A stretch of DNA of 52,980 bases, taken from contig NZ_SPQN01000015.1 of NCBI RefSeq assembly GCF_004571065.1, positions 1-52,980 on the forward strand. The letters are read 5' to 3'. Positions within the stretch are counted from its first letter, which is position 1. Each line of letters begins with the position of its first letter. Under the pieces are notes generated by a model that saw only the letters and a list, made by a program, of their open reading frames with translations, was not told the DNA's origin and ran no database searches. The position numbers and the translations under genes were made by a program. The stretch is from Geodermatophilus sp. DF01-2 (lineage in GTDB: Bacteria > Actinomycetota > Actinomycetes > Mycobacteriales > Geodermatophilaceae). Shown piece by piece: positions 16,227 through 24,847 of the stretch.

Positions 16227-16756
16227 GCGGCGACACCGAGCTGCCGGTTCCCGACACGGTCGACGTCCGCTCCGGCCCGGAAGTCTCCGAGGAGCTGCTG
16301 GCCGTGCTGCCGCTGCTCGGCGAGTGGCACGGCGAGGGGCAGGCCGCCGGCGCGGAGGGCGACCACCGCTTCGGCCAGTGGATCCGGTTCAGCCACGACG
16401 GGCGCGGTTTCCTGGCCTACGAGTCGCGGACCTGGCGGCTCACCGACGACGGCACGGTCGTCGGGCCCGCCGTCCGGGAGTCCGGCTTCTGGCGGCCGCG
16501 CGGCCGGGACGACGTGGAGCTGCTGGTGACCAGCCCCGACGGGCTGGTGGAGCTCTACGTCGGACGGGCCCGGACGACGACCAGCTGGGAGCTGACCAGC
16601 GACGTCCTGGCGCGGACGCCGGACGCCCCGGACGTGTCCCGCGCCGTCCGGCTCTACGGCATCGTCGAAGGCGCGCTCATGTACGCCATCGATCGCGCCT
16701 CCGCCGACGAGCCGCTGCGGCCCACCATGTCGGCCCGGCTGGAACGGCTCAGGTGA
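16223..16756 (+). CDS. Ferric-nitrobindin-like beta-barrel protein lacking the haem His
   Basis: A 177-residue FABP-like 10-stranded barrel of the nitrobindin/THAP4 C-domain family. The family motif GxWxGxG is present as GEWHGEG (33-39), and WIRFSHDGRGFLAYESRTW forms early strands. Haem-binding members use a C-terminal His in an HLSAxL motif to bind iron and act on nitric oxide or peroxynitrite. Here that position is Thr168 (PTMSARLERL), so this is a His-less paralogue whose ligand is unknown. The ATG at 16223 is preferred because upstream codons do not resemble the family. Confidence 0.85.
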   Translation: MSGDTELPVPDTVDVRSGPEVSEELLAVLPLLGEWHGEGQAAGAEGDHRFGQWIRFSHDGRGFLAYESRTWRLTDDGTVVGPAVRESGFWRPRGRDDVELLVTSPDGLVELYVGRARTTTSWELTSDVLARTPDAPDVSRAVRLYGIVEGALMYAIDRASADEPLRPTMSARLERLR

Positions 16757-18441
16757 GCACCCCGAGACAGGTCGCCGACCGGTACGTCGACGCCGTCTGC
16801 GAGCTCGACCCGATCGTCGCCACCTCGCTGGGCACCCGTCCCGGCGACGACCGGCTGCCCGACCCGAGCCCTGCCGGCCTGGAGGCCGAGGCGCAACTGG
16901 CCCGCGGCACCCTCGCCGAGCTGGACCGGGTGCTGGCCGCAGATCCCAGCCTGGACGACGACCCGGTCGAGCGGCGCTGCGCCCGGCTGCTGCGTGAGCG
17001 GCTCGGCGCCGAGCTGGCCGCGCACGAGGCCGGCGAGGGGCTGCGGGCGCTGTCCAACCTGTTCAGCCCGGTGCACTCGATCCGCCAGGTATTCCTGCTC
17101 ATGCCGACGTCCTCGGAGGAGAACTGGGCCGTCGTCGCGCGCCGCATGGCGCGGGTGCCCGAGGCCTACCGCGGGTTCCGCGCCGCGCTGGAGGAGGGCG
17201 CCCGGCGCGGTCTGCTCGTCGCGCCGCGGCAGGTGTCGACCGTGGTGGGACAGCTCGGCGAGTGGCTGGCCGGGCCGTTCTTCGCCGGCTTCGCCGCCGG
17301 CGGCCCGGACGCGCTGCGCGGCGAGCTGGACGCCGCCGCGGAGGCCGCGGACGAGGCGGTGGCGGAGGTCCGGGACTTCCTCCGCGACGACTACGGCCCG
17401 CGGACGGTGGGCACGCCCGACGCCGTCGGCCGCGACCGCTACGCGCTGGCCGCCCGCCGCTGGACCGGCTCCGACCTCGGCGCGGGCGACGGGCTGGAGG
17501 AGGCGTACGCCTGGGGCTGGGCCGAGCACCGGCGGATCGCCGCCGAGCAGCGGGCCGAGGCCGAGCGGGTGGTGCCCGGCGGGACGCCGATGGAGGCGAT
17601 GCGCTGGCTCGACGTGCACGGCCCCGCCGTCGAGGGCGTCGAGGCCATCCGCCAGCGGCTGCAGGCGATGATGGACGAGGCGATCACGGCGCTGGACGGC
17701 GTGCACTTCGACCTGGCCGAGCCCGTGCGCCGGGTCGAGGCGATGATCGCGCCGCCCGGCACCGCCGCGGCGCCGTACTACACCCGCCCCGCACAGGACT
17801 TCTCCCGCCCGGGTCGCACCTGGCTGCCCACGCTGGGCCGGGAGCGCTTCCCGCTCTGGGACCTGACCTCGATCTGGTACCACGAGGGCGTCCCGGGTCA
17901 CCACCTGCAGCTGGCCCAGTGGGCGTACGTCTCCGGGCAGCTGTCCACGTACCAGACCTCGCTCGGCTCCGTCGGGGCGAACGTCGAGGGCTGGGCGCTC
18001 TACGCCGAGCGGCTCATGGACGAGCTGGGGTACCTCGCCGACCCGGGGACGCGCCTGGGCTACCTCGATGCCCAGCAGTTGCGGGCGATGCGGGTGGTCG
18101 TCGACATCGGCATGCACCTGCAGCTGCCGGTGCCGGACGACGCCGACGGGGCCCTCGCCGGGCACCGCGGCCGGCCGTGGACGCCGGAGCTGGCCCGGAC
18201 GTTCCTGGGCGAGCACAGCGGCGCCGACCCGGCCTTCCTCGACAGCGAGCTGGTCCGCTACCTCGGCCTGCCCGGCCAGGCGATCAGCTACAAGCTCGGC
18301 GAGCGGGCGTGGTTGGACGGCCGGGAGGCGGCGCGTCGTACCCGCGGCGACGCCTTCGACGGCCGCGCATGGCACATGGCGGCGCTCTCGCAGGGCTCAC
18401 TCGGGCTCGACGACCTGGCCGAGGAGCTGGCCCGGCTCTGA
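16753..18441 (+). CDS. DUF885 family metallopeptidase-like protein
   Basis: A 562-residue protein of the DUF885 family, which contains proven or predicted zinc carboxypeptidases. The signature HEGVPGHHLQ is at residues 377-386 (HExxPGHH), within WYHEGVPGHHLQLAQW. Flanking family motifs include TSLGTRPGDDRLPD near the N-terminus and YLGLPGQAISYKLGERAW near the C-terminus. There is no signal peptide, so it is likely cytoplasmic. The GTG start overlaps the stop of the nitrobindin-like gene, indicating one operon. Confidence 0.9.
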   Translation: MSTPRQVADRYVDAVCELDPIVATSLGTRPGDDRLPDPSPAGLEAEAQLARGTLAELDRVLAADPSLDDDPVERRCARLLRERLGAELAAHEAGEGLRALSNLFSPVHSIRQVFLLMPTSSEENWAVVARRMARVPEAYRGFRAALEEGARRGLLVAPRQVSTVVGQLGEWLAGPFFAGFAAGGPDALRGELDAAAEAADEAVAEVRDFLRDDYGPRTVGTPDAVGRDRYALAARRWTGSDLGAGDGLEEAYAWGWAEHRRIAAEQRAEAERVVPGGTPMEAMRWLDVHGPAVEGVEAIRQRLQAMMDEAITALDGVHFDLAEPVRRVEAMIAPPGTAAAPYYTRPAQDFSRPGRTWLPTLGRERFPLWDLTSIWYHEGVPGHHLQLAQWAYVSGQLSTYQTSLGSVGANVEGWALYAERLMDELGYLADPGTRLGYLDAQQLRAMRVVVDIGMHLQLPVPDDADGALAGHRGRPWTPELARTFLGEHSGADPAFLDSELVRYLGLPGQAISYKLGERAWLDGREAARRTRGDAFDGRAWHMAALSQGSLGLDDLAEELARL

Positions 18442-18472
18442 ACCGAGCCCGGGGGACGGGGTCGGTGGCCGG

Positions 18473-18973
18473 TCACCCGGTGGGGGTGGGCGCCGTCGGT
18501 GTCGTCGCCGGAGGGGGCGCCCCTCCCGGCGGGTCGTCGACCGGGGTCACCTGGCACGCCGCGAGGTCCGCCTCCAGCTGCTCCTGCAGGGGTTGCAGCC
18601 GGCGGACGACCTCGTCCAGCCGGGCGGCGTCCAGTGCCGCGGCGGCCTCTCCGAGCTCGTCCACGGCGGCGTAGGCGTCCTGGGCGGCGTTCACGGCGCG
18701 CAGGCACGGCGCGTTGACCTCGAACCGGGTCGTGGTCGTGGGGAGGGGTACGTCGGGGAGCAGCCCGCCGTCCGCCGGCAGGTCGCCGGATGCCGAGGCC
18801 GGCGGTGGCGCAGCGTCGCTGAGCAGCCCCACGGTGACCGCTCCGACGGTGAGGCCCAGCACGAGGACGACGGCCAGGACCAGCCCCGTGCGGGCTCCTG
18901 CCGCCGGGCCGCCCGGAGTCGCCGGCGAGGCCGGAGCCTCCTCGTCGTCGGTTCCGGTGCGCGACTCGGCCAT
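18473..18973 (-). CDS. Membrane-anchored protein of unknown function
   Basis: A 166-residue protein with an acidic N-terminus (MAESRTGTDDEE), one transmembrane span (GLVLAVVLVLGLTVGAVTVG), an extracellular Pro/Ala linker and a helical heptad-like region (ALDAARLDEVVRRLQPLQEQLEADLAAC), then a Pro/Thr tail. Two Cys (in APCLRA and AACQV) could form a disulfide. The start at 18973 has a near-consensus AAGGAGG. It diverges from the MMPL transporter across 97 bp, suggesting an envelope link. Confidence 0.75.
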   Translation of the reverse strand: MAESRTGTDDEEAPASPATPGGPAAGARTGLVLAVVLVLGLTVGAVTVGLLSDAAPPPASASGDLPADGGLLPDVPLPTTTTRFEVNAPCLRAVNAAQDAYAAVDELGEAAAALDAARLDEVVRRLQPLQEQLEADLAACQVTPVDDPPGGAPPPATTPTAPTPTG

Positions 18974-19070
18974 GACGACCTCCTTACACGATGGACGCCG
19001 ATCTCTACCCGCCGACCGACCGGGGTATCCGGGGCTGGCGGCCGAGCGGACGGCCACGTCGGGAGGCTCC

Positions 19071-21401
19071 GTGACCGGTCTACCTACCCTCCGGTGGGTC
19101 GTCGCCCTGCCCGGGCGCGTGGCGCGGGCGTCGGCACGGGCACTGCGCACCGCGGTGGTCACCGGACGCTGGGTCGTCGTCGCCGCATGGGTGGCCGCTG
19201 CCGCCTTCGCCGTGCTGGTCCCCGCAGCCGGGCAGGGCGGTGGCGGCGGCGGGAGCATCGGCAGCCTGCTGCCTCCGGACAGCGAGGCGGTCGCCGTCCA
19301 GCAGCGGTCCCTGGAGCACTTCCGCGTCCCCGTCCTGTCGGACACCTCCGTCGTGGTGCACAACCCGGACGGGCTGGACGCGCTCGCCCGTGCGGACGTC
19401 GCGCTGTGGGCGCTGGCGCACACCCAGGCCTACCTGGAAGGCGAGGTCCCGCCGGGGACCGGCCAGATCATCGGCGCCGTCCCGCTGCCGTTCGGCTCCT
19501 CGGAGACGGCGGTCAGCTACGTCTACACCTCGCCGCGGACCGGGCTGGAGGAACGGGTCGCGCTCGGCCAGCAGTACGCCGCGCACTTCCGCAACCAGCC
19601 CGGCGTGGAGACCTACGTGACCGGGGTCCTCCCCGCGCAGGTCCGCCAGGTCCACCACCTCGAGGCCCACCTGCACACCTTCGAGATCGCCACGCTGATC
19701 CTCATCGCCGTGGTGGTCGCGTTCGCCTTCCGGTCCGTCGTGGCTCCGCTGGTCGTCCTGTTCACCGCCGGACTGGGCTACCTGGTGGCCCTCCGGGTCC
19801 TCGACAGCCTGGCCGCGGCGCTCGGCTTCGCCCTCCCCGACCAGCTGCAGCCGCTCGTCGCCGCCCTGCTCATCGGGGTGGTGACCGACTACTGCGTGCT
19901 CTTCTTCTCCGGGTTCCGTCGCGAGCTCGGCCGGGGCCTGCACCGGCACGAGGCGGCCCGCCGCACCGTGCTGACCGAGGGGCCCATCGTGGCGGTCGCC
20001 GGGATCACCGTCGCCGCGGGCACCGCCGCGCTCCTCGTGGCCGACTTCCAGCTGTTCCAGGCCTTCGGCCCGGCGCTGGCGCTGGCCGTCCTGGTCGGCA
20101 TGGTGGTGTCCCTGACCCTGATCCCCGCCCTCATGGCGATCCTGGGGCACCGGCTCTTCCTCACGATCGGGACCGGCCGGCCGGCCTCCGGCGAGCACGC
20201 GCCCAGCCGGCTGACGCGCTGGTTGGCCGGCGCCGTCTCCCGGCGCGGCGGCGCGGCGGTGGCGGTGCTGTTCAGCCTGGGACTGCTGATCCCGGCGTCG
20301 CTGCCGCTGACCGACCTGCGCATCGACGTGTCCTTCGTGTCTGAGCTGCCACCCGACGACCCCGTGCGCGTGGGGGCCCGGGTGCTCGCGGAGGCCGGTG
20401 TCCGCGGGGCCGTGGCGCCCACCGAGGTCCTGGTGGAGGGGGACGGCGTCGTCGCGCAGCGCGCGGCGCTCGAGCGCTTCCAGGCCGCTCTCGAGGAGCA
20501 ACCGGGGGTGGCCGAGGTTCTCGGCCCGGCGGACACCCCGCTGCAGGATGGCCTCGGCCTGGTCCTCGCCGAGGACGGCGATGCCGCGCGCTTCGTCGTC
20601 GTCCTGGACAGCGACCCGCTGGCCGCGCCGGCGATCGCCGACGTGGGCCTCCTGCAGGAGCGGGTGGACGAGCTGCTCGCGGCGTCCGGCGTCGAGGACG
20701 TCACCGTGGGCGTCGGCGGCCAGACCGCCATCGCCGCGGAGCTGGCCGAGATCACGCGGGAGAACCTGCAGTCGATCCTGATCGCGGCCCTGATCATCGA
20801 GTTGCTGATCCTCTGCCTGTACCTGCGTGCCGTCCTCGCCCCGCTGCTGCTGCTGGCCTGCAGCGCCCTCGGCGTGGCCGCCGCGCTGGGGCTGGCCGTC
20901 CTCGTCTTCCAGGGCGCGCTCGACAACCCGGGCCTGCTCTTCTTCGCGCCCTTCACCACGGCCGTGCTGCTCCTGGCGCTGGGCTCGGACTACAACGTCT
21001 TCGCGGTCGGCTCCATCTGGGAGGAGGCCGGCCGGCGGCCGTTGGGCGAGGCCATCAGGATCGCGATGCCGGCCACCGCCGGGGCGATCAGCGCCGCCGG
21101 CGTGATCCTGGCGGCGACGTTCGCCATGGTCGCCATCATCCCGCTCGGACTGTTCCGGCAGATCGCCTTCGTCATGGCGGTGGGCCTGCTCATCGACACG
21201 TTCCTCATCCGCCCGGTGCTCACCCCCGCCGTCCTGACCCTGCTCGGCCGGGCGGCCGGCTGGCCCAGCCGCCGCATCCGCACCTCGCCGCAGGCGCCCG
21301 GGGACCGGAACGGGACGGACGACGGCGAGGGCGGGGACGTCGAGCCGGTGGAGTCGGGGCCGGGCGGCCGGGACGTCGCCGAGGCGGGGCGGACCCGGTG
21401 A
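19071..21401 (+). CDS. MMPL/RND-family membrane transporter
   Basis: A 776-residue RND-type exporter of the MmpL family, which moves lipids or lipid-linked molecules across the membrane using the proton gradient. It has about twelve spans in two halves, each with a large outer domain. The paired Asp-Tyr charge-relay motifs are present as GVVTDYCVLFF in the first half and LGSDYNVFAVG in the second. GTG 19071 with GGGAGG upstream is preferred to earlier in-frame starts, which would overlap the divergent gene. The DUF2993 gene overlaps its end, pointing to a shared role in lipid or lipoglycan export. Confidence 0.92.
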   Translation: MTGLPTLRWVVALPGRVARASARALRTAVVTGRWVVVAAWVAAAAFAVLVPAAGQGGGGGGSIGSLLPPDSEAVAVQQRSLEHFRVPVLSDTSVVVHNPDGLDALARADVALWALAHTQAYLEGEVPPGTGQIIGAVPLPFGSSETAVSYVYTSPRTGLEERVALGQQYAAHFRNQPGVETYVTGVLPAQVRQVHHLEAHLHTFEIATLILIAVVVAFAFRSVVAPLVVLFTAGLGYLVALRVLDSLAAALGFALPDQLQPLVAALLIGVVTDYCVLFFSGFRRELGRGLHRHEAARRTVLTEGPIVAVAGITVAAGTAALLVADFQLFQAFGPALALAVLVGMVVSLTLIPALMAILGHRLFLTIGTGRPASGEHAPSRLTRWLAGAVSRRGGAAVAVLFSLGLLIPASLPLTDLRIDVSFVSELPPDDPVRVGARVLAEAGVRGAVAPTEVLVEGDGVVAQRAALERFQAALEEQPGVAEVLGPADTPLQDGLGLVLAEDGDAARFVVVLDSDPLAAPAIADVGLLQERVDELLAASGVEDVTVGVGGQTAIAAELAEITRENLQSILIAALIIELLILCLYLRAVLAPLLLLACSALGVAAALGLAVLVFQGALDNPGLLFFAPFTTAVLLLALGSDYNVFAVGSIWEEAGRRPLGEAIRIAMPATAGAISAAGVILAATFAMVAIIPLGLFRQIAFVMAVGLLIDTFLIRPVLTPAVLTLLGRAAGWPSRRIRTSPQAPGDRNGTDDGEGGDVEPVESGPGGRDVAEAGRTR

Positions 21402-22123
21402 GCCGCGGACGGACCTCAGGCCTGGTCCCCCTGCTGCTGGGCGTCCTCGTCGGGGTGGGGCTCCTGCTGTGGGGGCTCGACCGGCTGGCCCGGGAGGCCG
21501 CGGAGTCGTTGCTGGCCGAGGAACTGCAGCAGGCGACGGGGGCGGTGCAGCCGCCGACGGTGGAGATCGAGGGCGGGCCGGTCCTGCTGCAGGCGCTCCG
21601 CGGCCGCTACGACGCGGTCGAGGTGACGATGCAGCAGATCTCGAACGGGCCGCTGACCCTCGACGGCGTCCAGGCCGGACTCCGTGGCGTGCACCTGTCC
21701 CTGCACGACCTGATCGTCCGGGACGCGGACGCCGTCGTGGTCGAGCGGACCGCCACCGAGGCGCGCCTCGGCTACGACGCCCTCGACCGCTACCTCGGCT
21801 TCACCGGCCGGCAGTTGACCGTGGGCCCGGCCGGCCCCGGGGAGGTGCGGGTGGCGGGGAAGGGGCAGGTCCTCGACCGCAGCTACCGGGCCTCGGCCGT
21901 GGCACCCGTCGACGCTGCGGCCGCTGCCCTGGTCGTCCGCCCCACCGGCCTGCGGTCCGAGCCGGCCCTCGAGGGAACCGCCGAGCTGCTCGCCACCGAA
22001 CGCCTCGGCTTCCGGGTGCCGCTGGACCTCCTGCCCTTCGGCCGGGAGATCACCGGGATCGAGGTGGGCGGGGACGCCGTGACCGTGCGGACCACGGGCA
22101 GCGGGGTCGTGCTGCGGGACTGA
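21398..22123 (+). CDS. DUF2993 (LmeA-like) protein, second paralogue
   Basis: A 241-residue paralogue of the protein at 8908-9597. The N-terminal anchor is GLVPLLLGVLVGVGLLLWGL. The DUF2993 body includes PPTVEIEGGPVLLQALRGRYDAVEV and ends VPLDLLPFGREITGIEVGGDAVTVRTTG. Its GTG overlaps the MMPL stop (GTGA), so it is co-translated with the transporter. By analogy with LmeA it probably binds a lipid or lipoglycan in the cell envelope and may deliver or receive the MMPL substrate. Confidence 0.85.
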   Translation: MSRGRTSGLVPLLLGVLVGVGLLLWGLDRLAREAAESLLAEELQQATGAVQPPTVEIEGGPVLLQALRGRYDAVEVTMQQISNGPLTLDGVQAGLRGVHLSLHDLIVRDADAVVVERTATEARLGYDALDRYLGFTGRQLTVGPAGPGEVRVAGKGQVLDRSYRASAVAPVDAAAAALVVRPTGLRSEPALEGTAELLATERLGFRVPLDLLPFGREITGIEVGGDAVTVRTTGSGVVLRD

Positions 22124-22126
22124 GGC

Positions 22127-22831
22127 TCAGCCCTCCGGGACGGGGTTGAGCGGGTCGTCGGCCCGCCCCACCCGGTCGTCGGGCGACGCGGGGGCGACCT
22201 CGAGGTCGGGTGCGCTCGCCAGGTCGGCGATGCACGCCGCGCTGCCGCCGACGTAGGTGCTCACCAGGTCGATGTCGGTGGTGACGAGCCAGGCGCGGTC
22301 GGCCGGCCACCAGAGGTTCGCGCTCTGCTCGTGCGGTTCCGGAGCGAGGTTGCGGGACGCGTCGCGGACGGTGCCGCGGACGAGGACGACGTCGTGCCCG
22401 CCGGGCAGCGCGAGTCGGGAGGCGCCGCCGTGGCCGGGGACGTCGTAGCCGAACCCGTCCCAACGGCCGAACCAGCACTCCCCCGGGGTGCCGGTGTGCC
22501 GGGCCAGCACCCGAGCCAGCCGGTCGGCCACCGCGACCGGCAGGTGCCCCTCGGCCGGGGCGCCGTCCCAGGTGGGCGGCTGACTGTCCTCGTGGTGGTA
22601 CTCCCAGCCGCCCGTGATGCCCGCCCACTGCACGAGCGGGTGCGCGACCGTCCCGTTGGCGGCGGCCACCTCCGCCCAGGTCACCTCGACGTCGTCGTCC
22701 CCGACGTAGCGGTAGGCGGGGTGGAGGACGGGGGCGTAGGCCCCGAACACCGGCGGCACGAGTGCGGCGACGGTGCCGGGCGCGGGGCGCAGGCTCTCGG
22801 CGATCCAGGCGCCGGAGGAGACGTCGGTCAC
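22127..22831 (-). CDS. Conserved hypothetical protein (Trp-rich)
   Basis: A 234-residue soluble protein, unusually rich in Trp and aromatic residues. Recognisable segments are TPGECWFGRWDGFGYDVPGHGG in the middle and LWWPADRAWLVTTDIDLVSTYVGGSAACI near the end, resembling an actinobacterial family of unknown function with CWF-WDG and PADRxW motifs. Start GTG 22831 is chosen; further upstream the frame is low complexity. It converges with the DUF2993 gene (3-bp gap) and lies 364 bp downstream of nhaA on the same strand. Confidence 0.7.
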   Translation of the reverse strand: MTDVSSGAWIAESLRPAPGTVAALVPPVFGAYAPVLHPAYRYVGDDDVEVTWAEVAAANGTVAHPLVQWAGITGGWEYHHEDSQPPTWDGAPAEGHLPVAVADRLARVLARHTGTPGECWFGRWDGFGYDVPGHGGASRLALPGGHDVVLVRGTVRDASRNLAPEPHEQSANLWWPADRAWLVTTDIDLVSTYVGGSAACIADLASAPDLEVAPASPDDRVGRADDPLNPVPEG

Positions 22832-23195
22832 GATGCCGGCTTCCCCGCCGAGGCCCCGCCGCCGAGCTGCACGGCCGCGGCCTCCTCGGAGAACGGACAA
22901 CCCCCGGGCTGCTCCGCGGCGCCCTGCCTGGCGGTGCCAGGGGGCTGCACGCGGGCCGGCTGGACAAATGCCGGCGGCCCGGGGGTCGGGTGACTGTCCG
23001 GTTCTCGCTCGCCGCCGTACGACGGACGGGCGATCATGCCGTCGTTCGGATTCCACTCCGAACGGGCGGCCCATCTGGACGGCGGCTAGCGGACAGCCAC
23101 CTCACGAGTCCGATAAGAATTCAATTGTTCGGACCACCTCCCTTCTCGTGTACCCCGACGGTACGTCGCGGTCGAGGGGGCGGCAACGCGGATTC
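22832..23195. promoter_or_regulatory. 364-bp gene-free stretch with GTTCGGA palindromes and an AT-rich island
   Basis: GTTCGGA (23044-23050) pairs with TCCGAAC (23057-23063) around TTCCAC. About 50 bp on, GTCCGA (23108-23113) pairs with TCGGAC (23129-23134) around an AT-rich core holding GAATTC and CAATTG, and GTTCGGA recurs at 23127. This is the most AT-rich spot in the area. No convincing gene is seen. It could carry the promoter and operator of the hypothetical gene at 22127-22831. Confidence 0.35.
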
Positions 23196-24575
23196 TCAGC
23201 CGTCAGCGGAATCGCCGACGGTGCGGCCGGGAGGTGACGCCCCCCGCCAGTCGGGGTCGTGCTCGGCTCGGTCGTCGACGGTCTCCCGCTGGTAGACGTC
23301 CGGGATCCCGTCGTGGTCGAAGTCGGCGCGCTCGTCCTCGTAGATGCGCTTGTAGCGGCGGTTGCGCAACCGCAGGACGACGGCGGCCAGGAGCGCGGCC
23401 AGCAGGGTGCCGGCCAGGATGCCGACCTTCGCGTCCTCGTAGGTGTCCGACCCCATGCCGTAGGCCAGCTCGGTGATCAGCAGGGACACGGTGAACCCGA
23501 TGCCGCCGAGCAGGGCCAGGCCGAGGACGTCGGGCCAGCCGAGCTCCTCGTCCAGCTCGGCCCGGGTGAAGCGGGACACCAGCCAGGTGGCGGCGGTGAT
23601 GCCGACCGCCTTGCCGACCACCAGCCCCACGATGATGCCGACGGCCACGCTGTCGGTGATCGACGCCGTCAGCCCGGCGAGCCCGCCGACCGACACGCCG
23701 GCGGAGAAGAAGGCGAACACCGGGACGGCGACCCCGGCGGAGATCGGCCGGATGCGGTGCTCGAAGTGCTCGGCCAGACCCGGCCCGGCGTCCGGGCCGC
23801 CGGCCGCCGCGCTGCGGACCACCGGCACGGTGAACGCCAGGAGCACCCCGGCGACGGTGGCGTGCACGCCCGATTCGTGCATGAACACCCAGGTGAGCGC
23901 GGCCAGCGGCAGCAGCAGCCACCACGAGCGGATCCGCTTCTGCACGAGGAACCCGAAGACGGCCAGCGGGAGGAACGACAGCAGCAGGAACCCGACCGAC
24001 AGCTCCTCGGTGTAGAAGACGGCGATCACCACGATCGCCAGCAGGTCGTCGACGACGGCGAGGGTGAGCAGGAAGGTGCGCAGCGCGCTGGGCAGGTGGG
24101 TGCTGATCACCGCCAGGACGGCGAGGGCGAAGGCGATGTCGGTCGCGCTCGGGATGGCCCAGCCGCGCAGGACGCCGTCCGCCCCGCCCAGGTTGATCAG
24201 CACGAACAGCAGGGCGGGCACGGCCATGCCGGCCACCGCCGCGGCGATCGGCAGCGCGGCCCGGCGCGGATCGCGCAGGTCGCCGGCGACGAACTCGCGC
24301 TTGAGCTCCAGGCCCGCCACGAAGAAGAAGATCGCCAGCAGGCCGTCGGCCGCCCAGGCGCCGAGGCTGAGGTCCAGGTGCAGCGAGGCCGGGCCCACCC
24401 GCGTGTCCCGGAGCGTCTCGTAGGCCGCACCCCACGGCGAGTTGGCCCAGACCAGGGCGACCGCGGCGGCGGCCAGCAGCAGCGCCCCGCCGACGGTTTC
24501 CTTCCGGAGGACGGCGGCCATCCGGCTGGCCTCCCTCCAGGAGCCGCGGCCGAAGAGGCGGGTGGGGGTCGTCAC
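23196..24575 (-). CDS. nhaA: Na+/H+ antiporter NhaA with calcium-motif tail
   Basis: A secondary Na+/H+ antiporter of 459 residues with about twelve spans. Family landmarks are the early [29 protein letters not shown], the ion-binding Asp pair in [21 protein letters not shown], and [17 protein letters not shown] roughly 60-residue hydrophilic C-terminal tail carries [12 protein letters not shown] (418-429), a DxDxDG loop as in thrombospondin type 3 or EF-hand calcium sites. The start at GTG 24575 has AGGAG upstream. It diverges from murD2 across 268 bp that include a dispersed repeat. Confidence 0.95.
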   Translation of the reverse strand: MTTPTRLFGRGSWREASRMAAVLRKETVGGALLLAAAAVALVWANSPWGAAYETLRDTRVGPASLHLDLSLGAWAADGLLAIFFFVAGLELKREFVAGDLRDPRRAALPIAAAVAGMAVPALLFVLINLGGADGVLRGWAIPSATDIAFALAVLAVISTHLPSALRTFLLTLAVVDDLLAIVVIAVFYTEELSVGFLLLSFLPLAVFGFLVQKRIRSWWLLLPLAALTWVFMHESGVHATVAGVLLAFTVPVVRSAAAGGPDAGPGLAEHFEHRIRPISAGVAVPVFAFFSAGVSVGGLAGLTASITDSVAVGIIVGLVVGKAVGITAATWLVSRFTRAELDEELGWPDVLGLALLGGIGFTVSLLITELAYGMGSDTYEDAKVGILAGTLLAALLAAVVLRLRNRRYKRIYEDERADFDHDGIPDVYQRETVDDRAEHDPDWRGASPPGRTVGDSADG

Positions 24576-24704
24576 GGGGGGCTCCTGTGGGGAGGGGTCG
24601 GCGGAGACGTTGCCGACCAGACTTCCCGGCGCACCTGCCGGAACCCTACCGGCGGCCGGCTGCGGACGCCCCGTCCGTAGAAGGGCCCCCTGTCCCCCGC
24701 CATG

Positions 24705-24761
24705 GAAGGACCCCGTCCTCCCCACCCTTCGCAGGCTCAGGGCGGTGCCCTGGACGGGGCC
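24705..24761 (+). repeat. Dispersed palindromic repeat, copy 3
   Basis: Full-length copy GAAGGACCCCGTCC to GGTGCCCTGGACGGGGCC, preceded at 24680 by a partial head (GAAGGGCCCCCTGTCCCCC). Unlike most copies it sits in a divergent promoter region (nhaA and murD2), about 32 bp upstream of the likely -10 box of the murD2 transcript. Confidence 0.8.
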
Positions 24762-24792
24762 GGCGGCGGGACCCTGCAAGGGGCCTGCTCCG

Positions 24793-24808
24793 TACAGTGG
24801 AGGCCGTG
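24793..24808 (+). promoter_or_regulatory. Leaderless promoter -10 box upstream of the murD2 leader frame
   Basis: TACAGT (24793-24798) ends seven bases before GTG 24806, the spacing seen for leaderless starts elsewhere in the window. No clear -35 is seen. Confidence 0.45.
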
Positions 24809-24847
24809 ACCCTCCGCTGTGCACGGCCGTCCGGGGACGGTCGGTGA
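24806..24847 (+). CDS. 13-codon upstream ORF coupled to murD2
   Basis: The frame reads [13 protein letters not shown] and then TGA, and the TGA overlaps the murD2 GTG in a GTGA tetramer. With the TACAGT box just upstream it would be translated as a leaderless frame and feed ribosomes into murD2. One Cys and three Arg codons are present, but there is no homopolymeric codon run that would betray a specific amino-acid sensor. Confidence 0.45.
   Translation: MTLRCARPSGDGR

Noticed and set aside
18714..19070. Longer MMPL start about 120 codons upstream
   Set aside because: It would run through the antisense of the divergent gene with Ser/Thr/Pro-rich, non-family sequence; GTG 19071 has a good SD and directly precedes the first span.
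22773..23295. Forward genes in the 364-bp gap
   Set aside because: The forward frames have atypical composition, no SD, and cross both the antisense of the hypothetical gene and the nhaA end.
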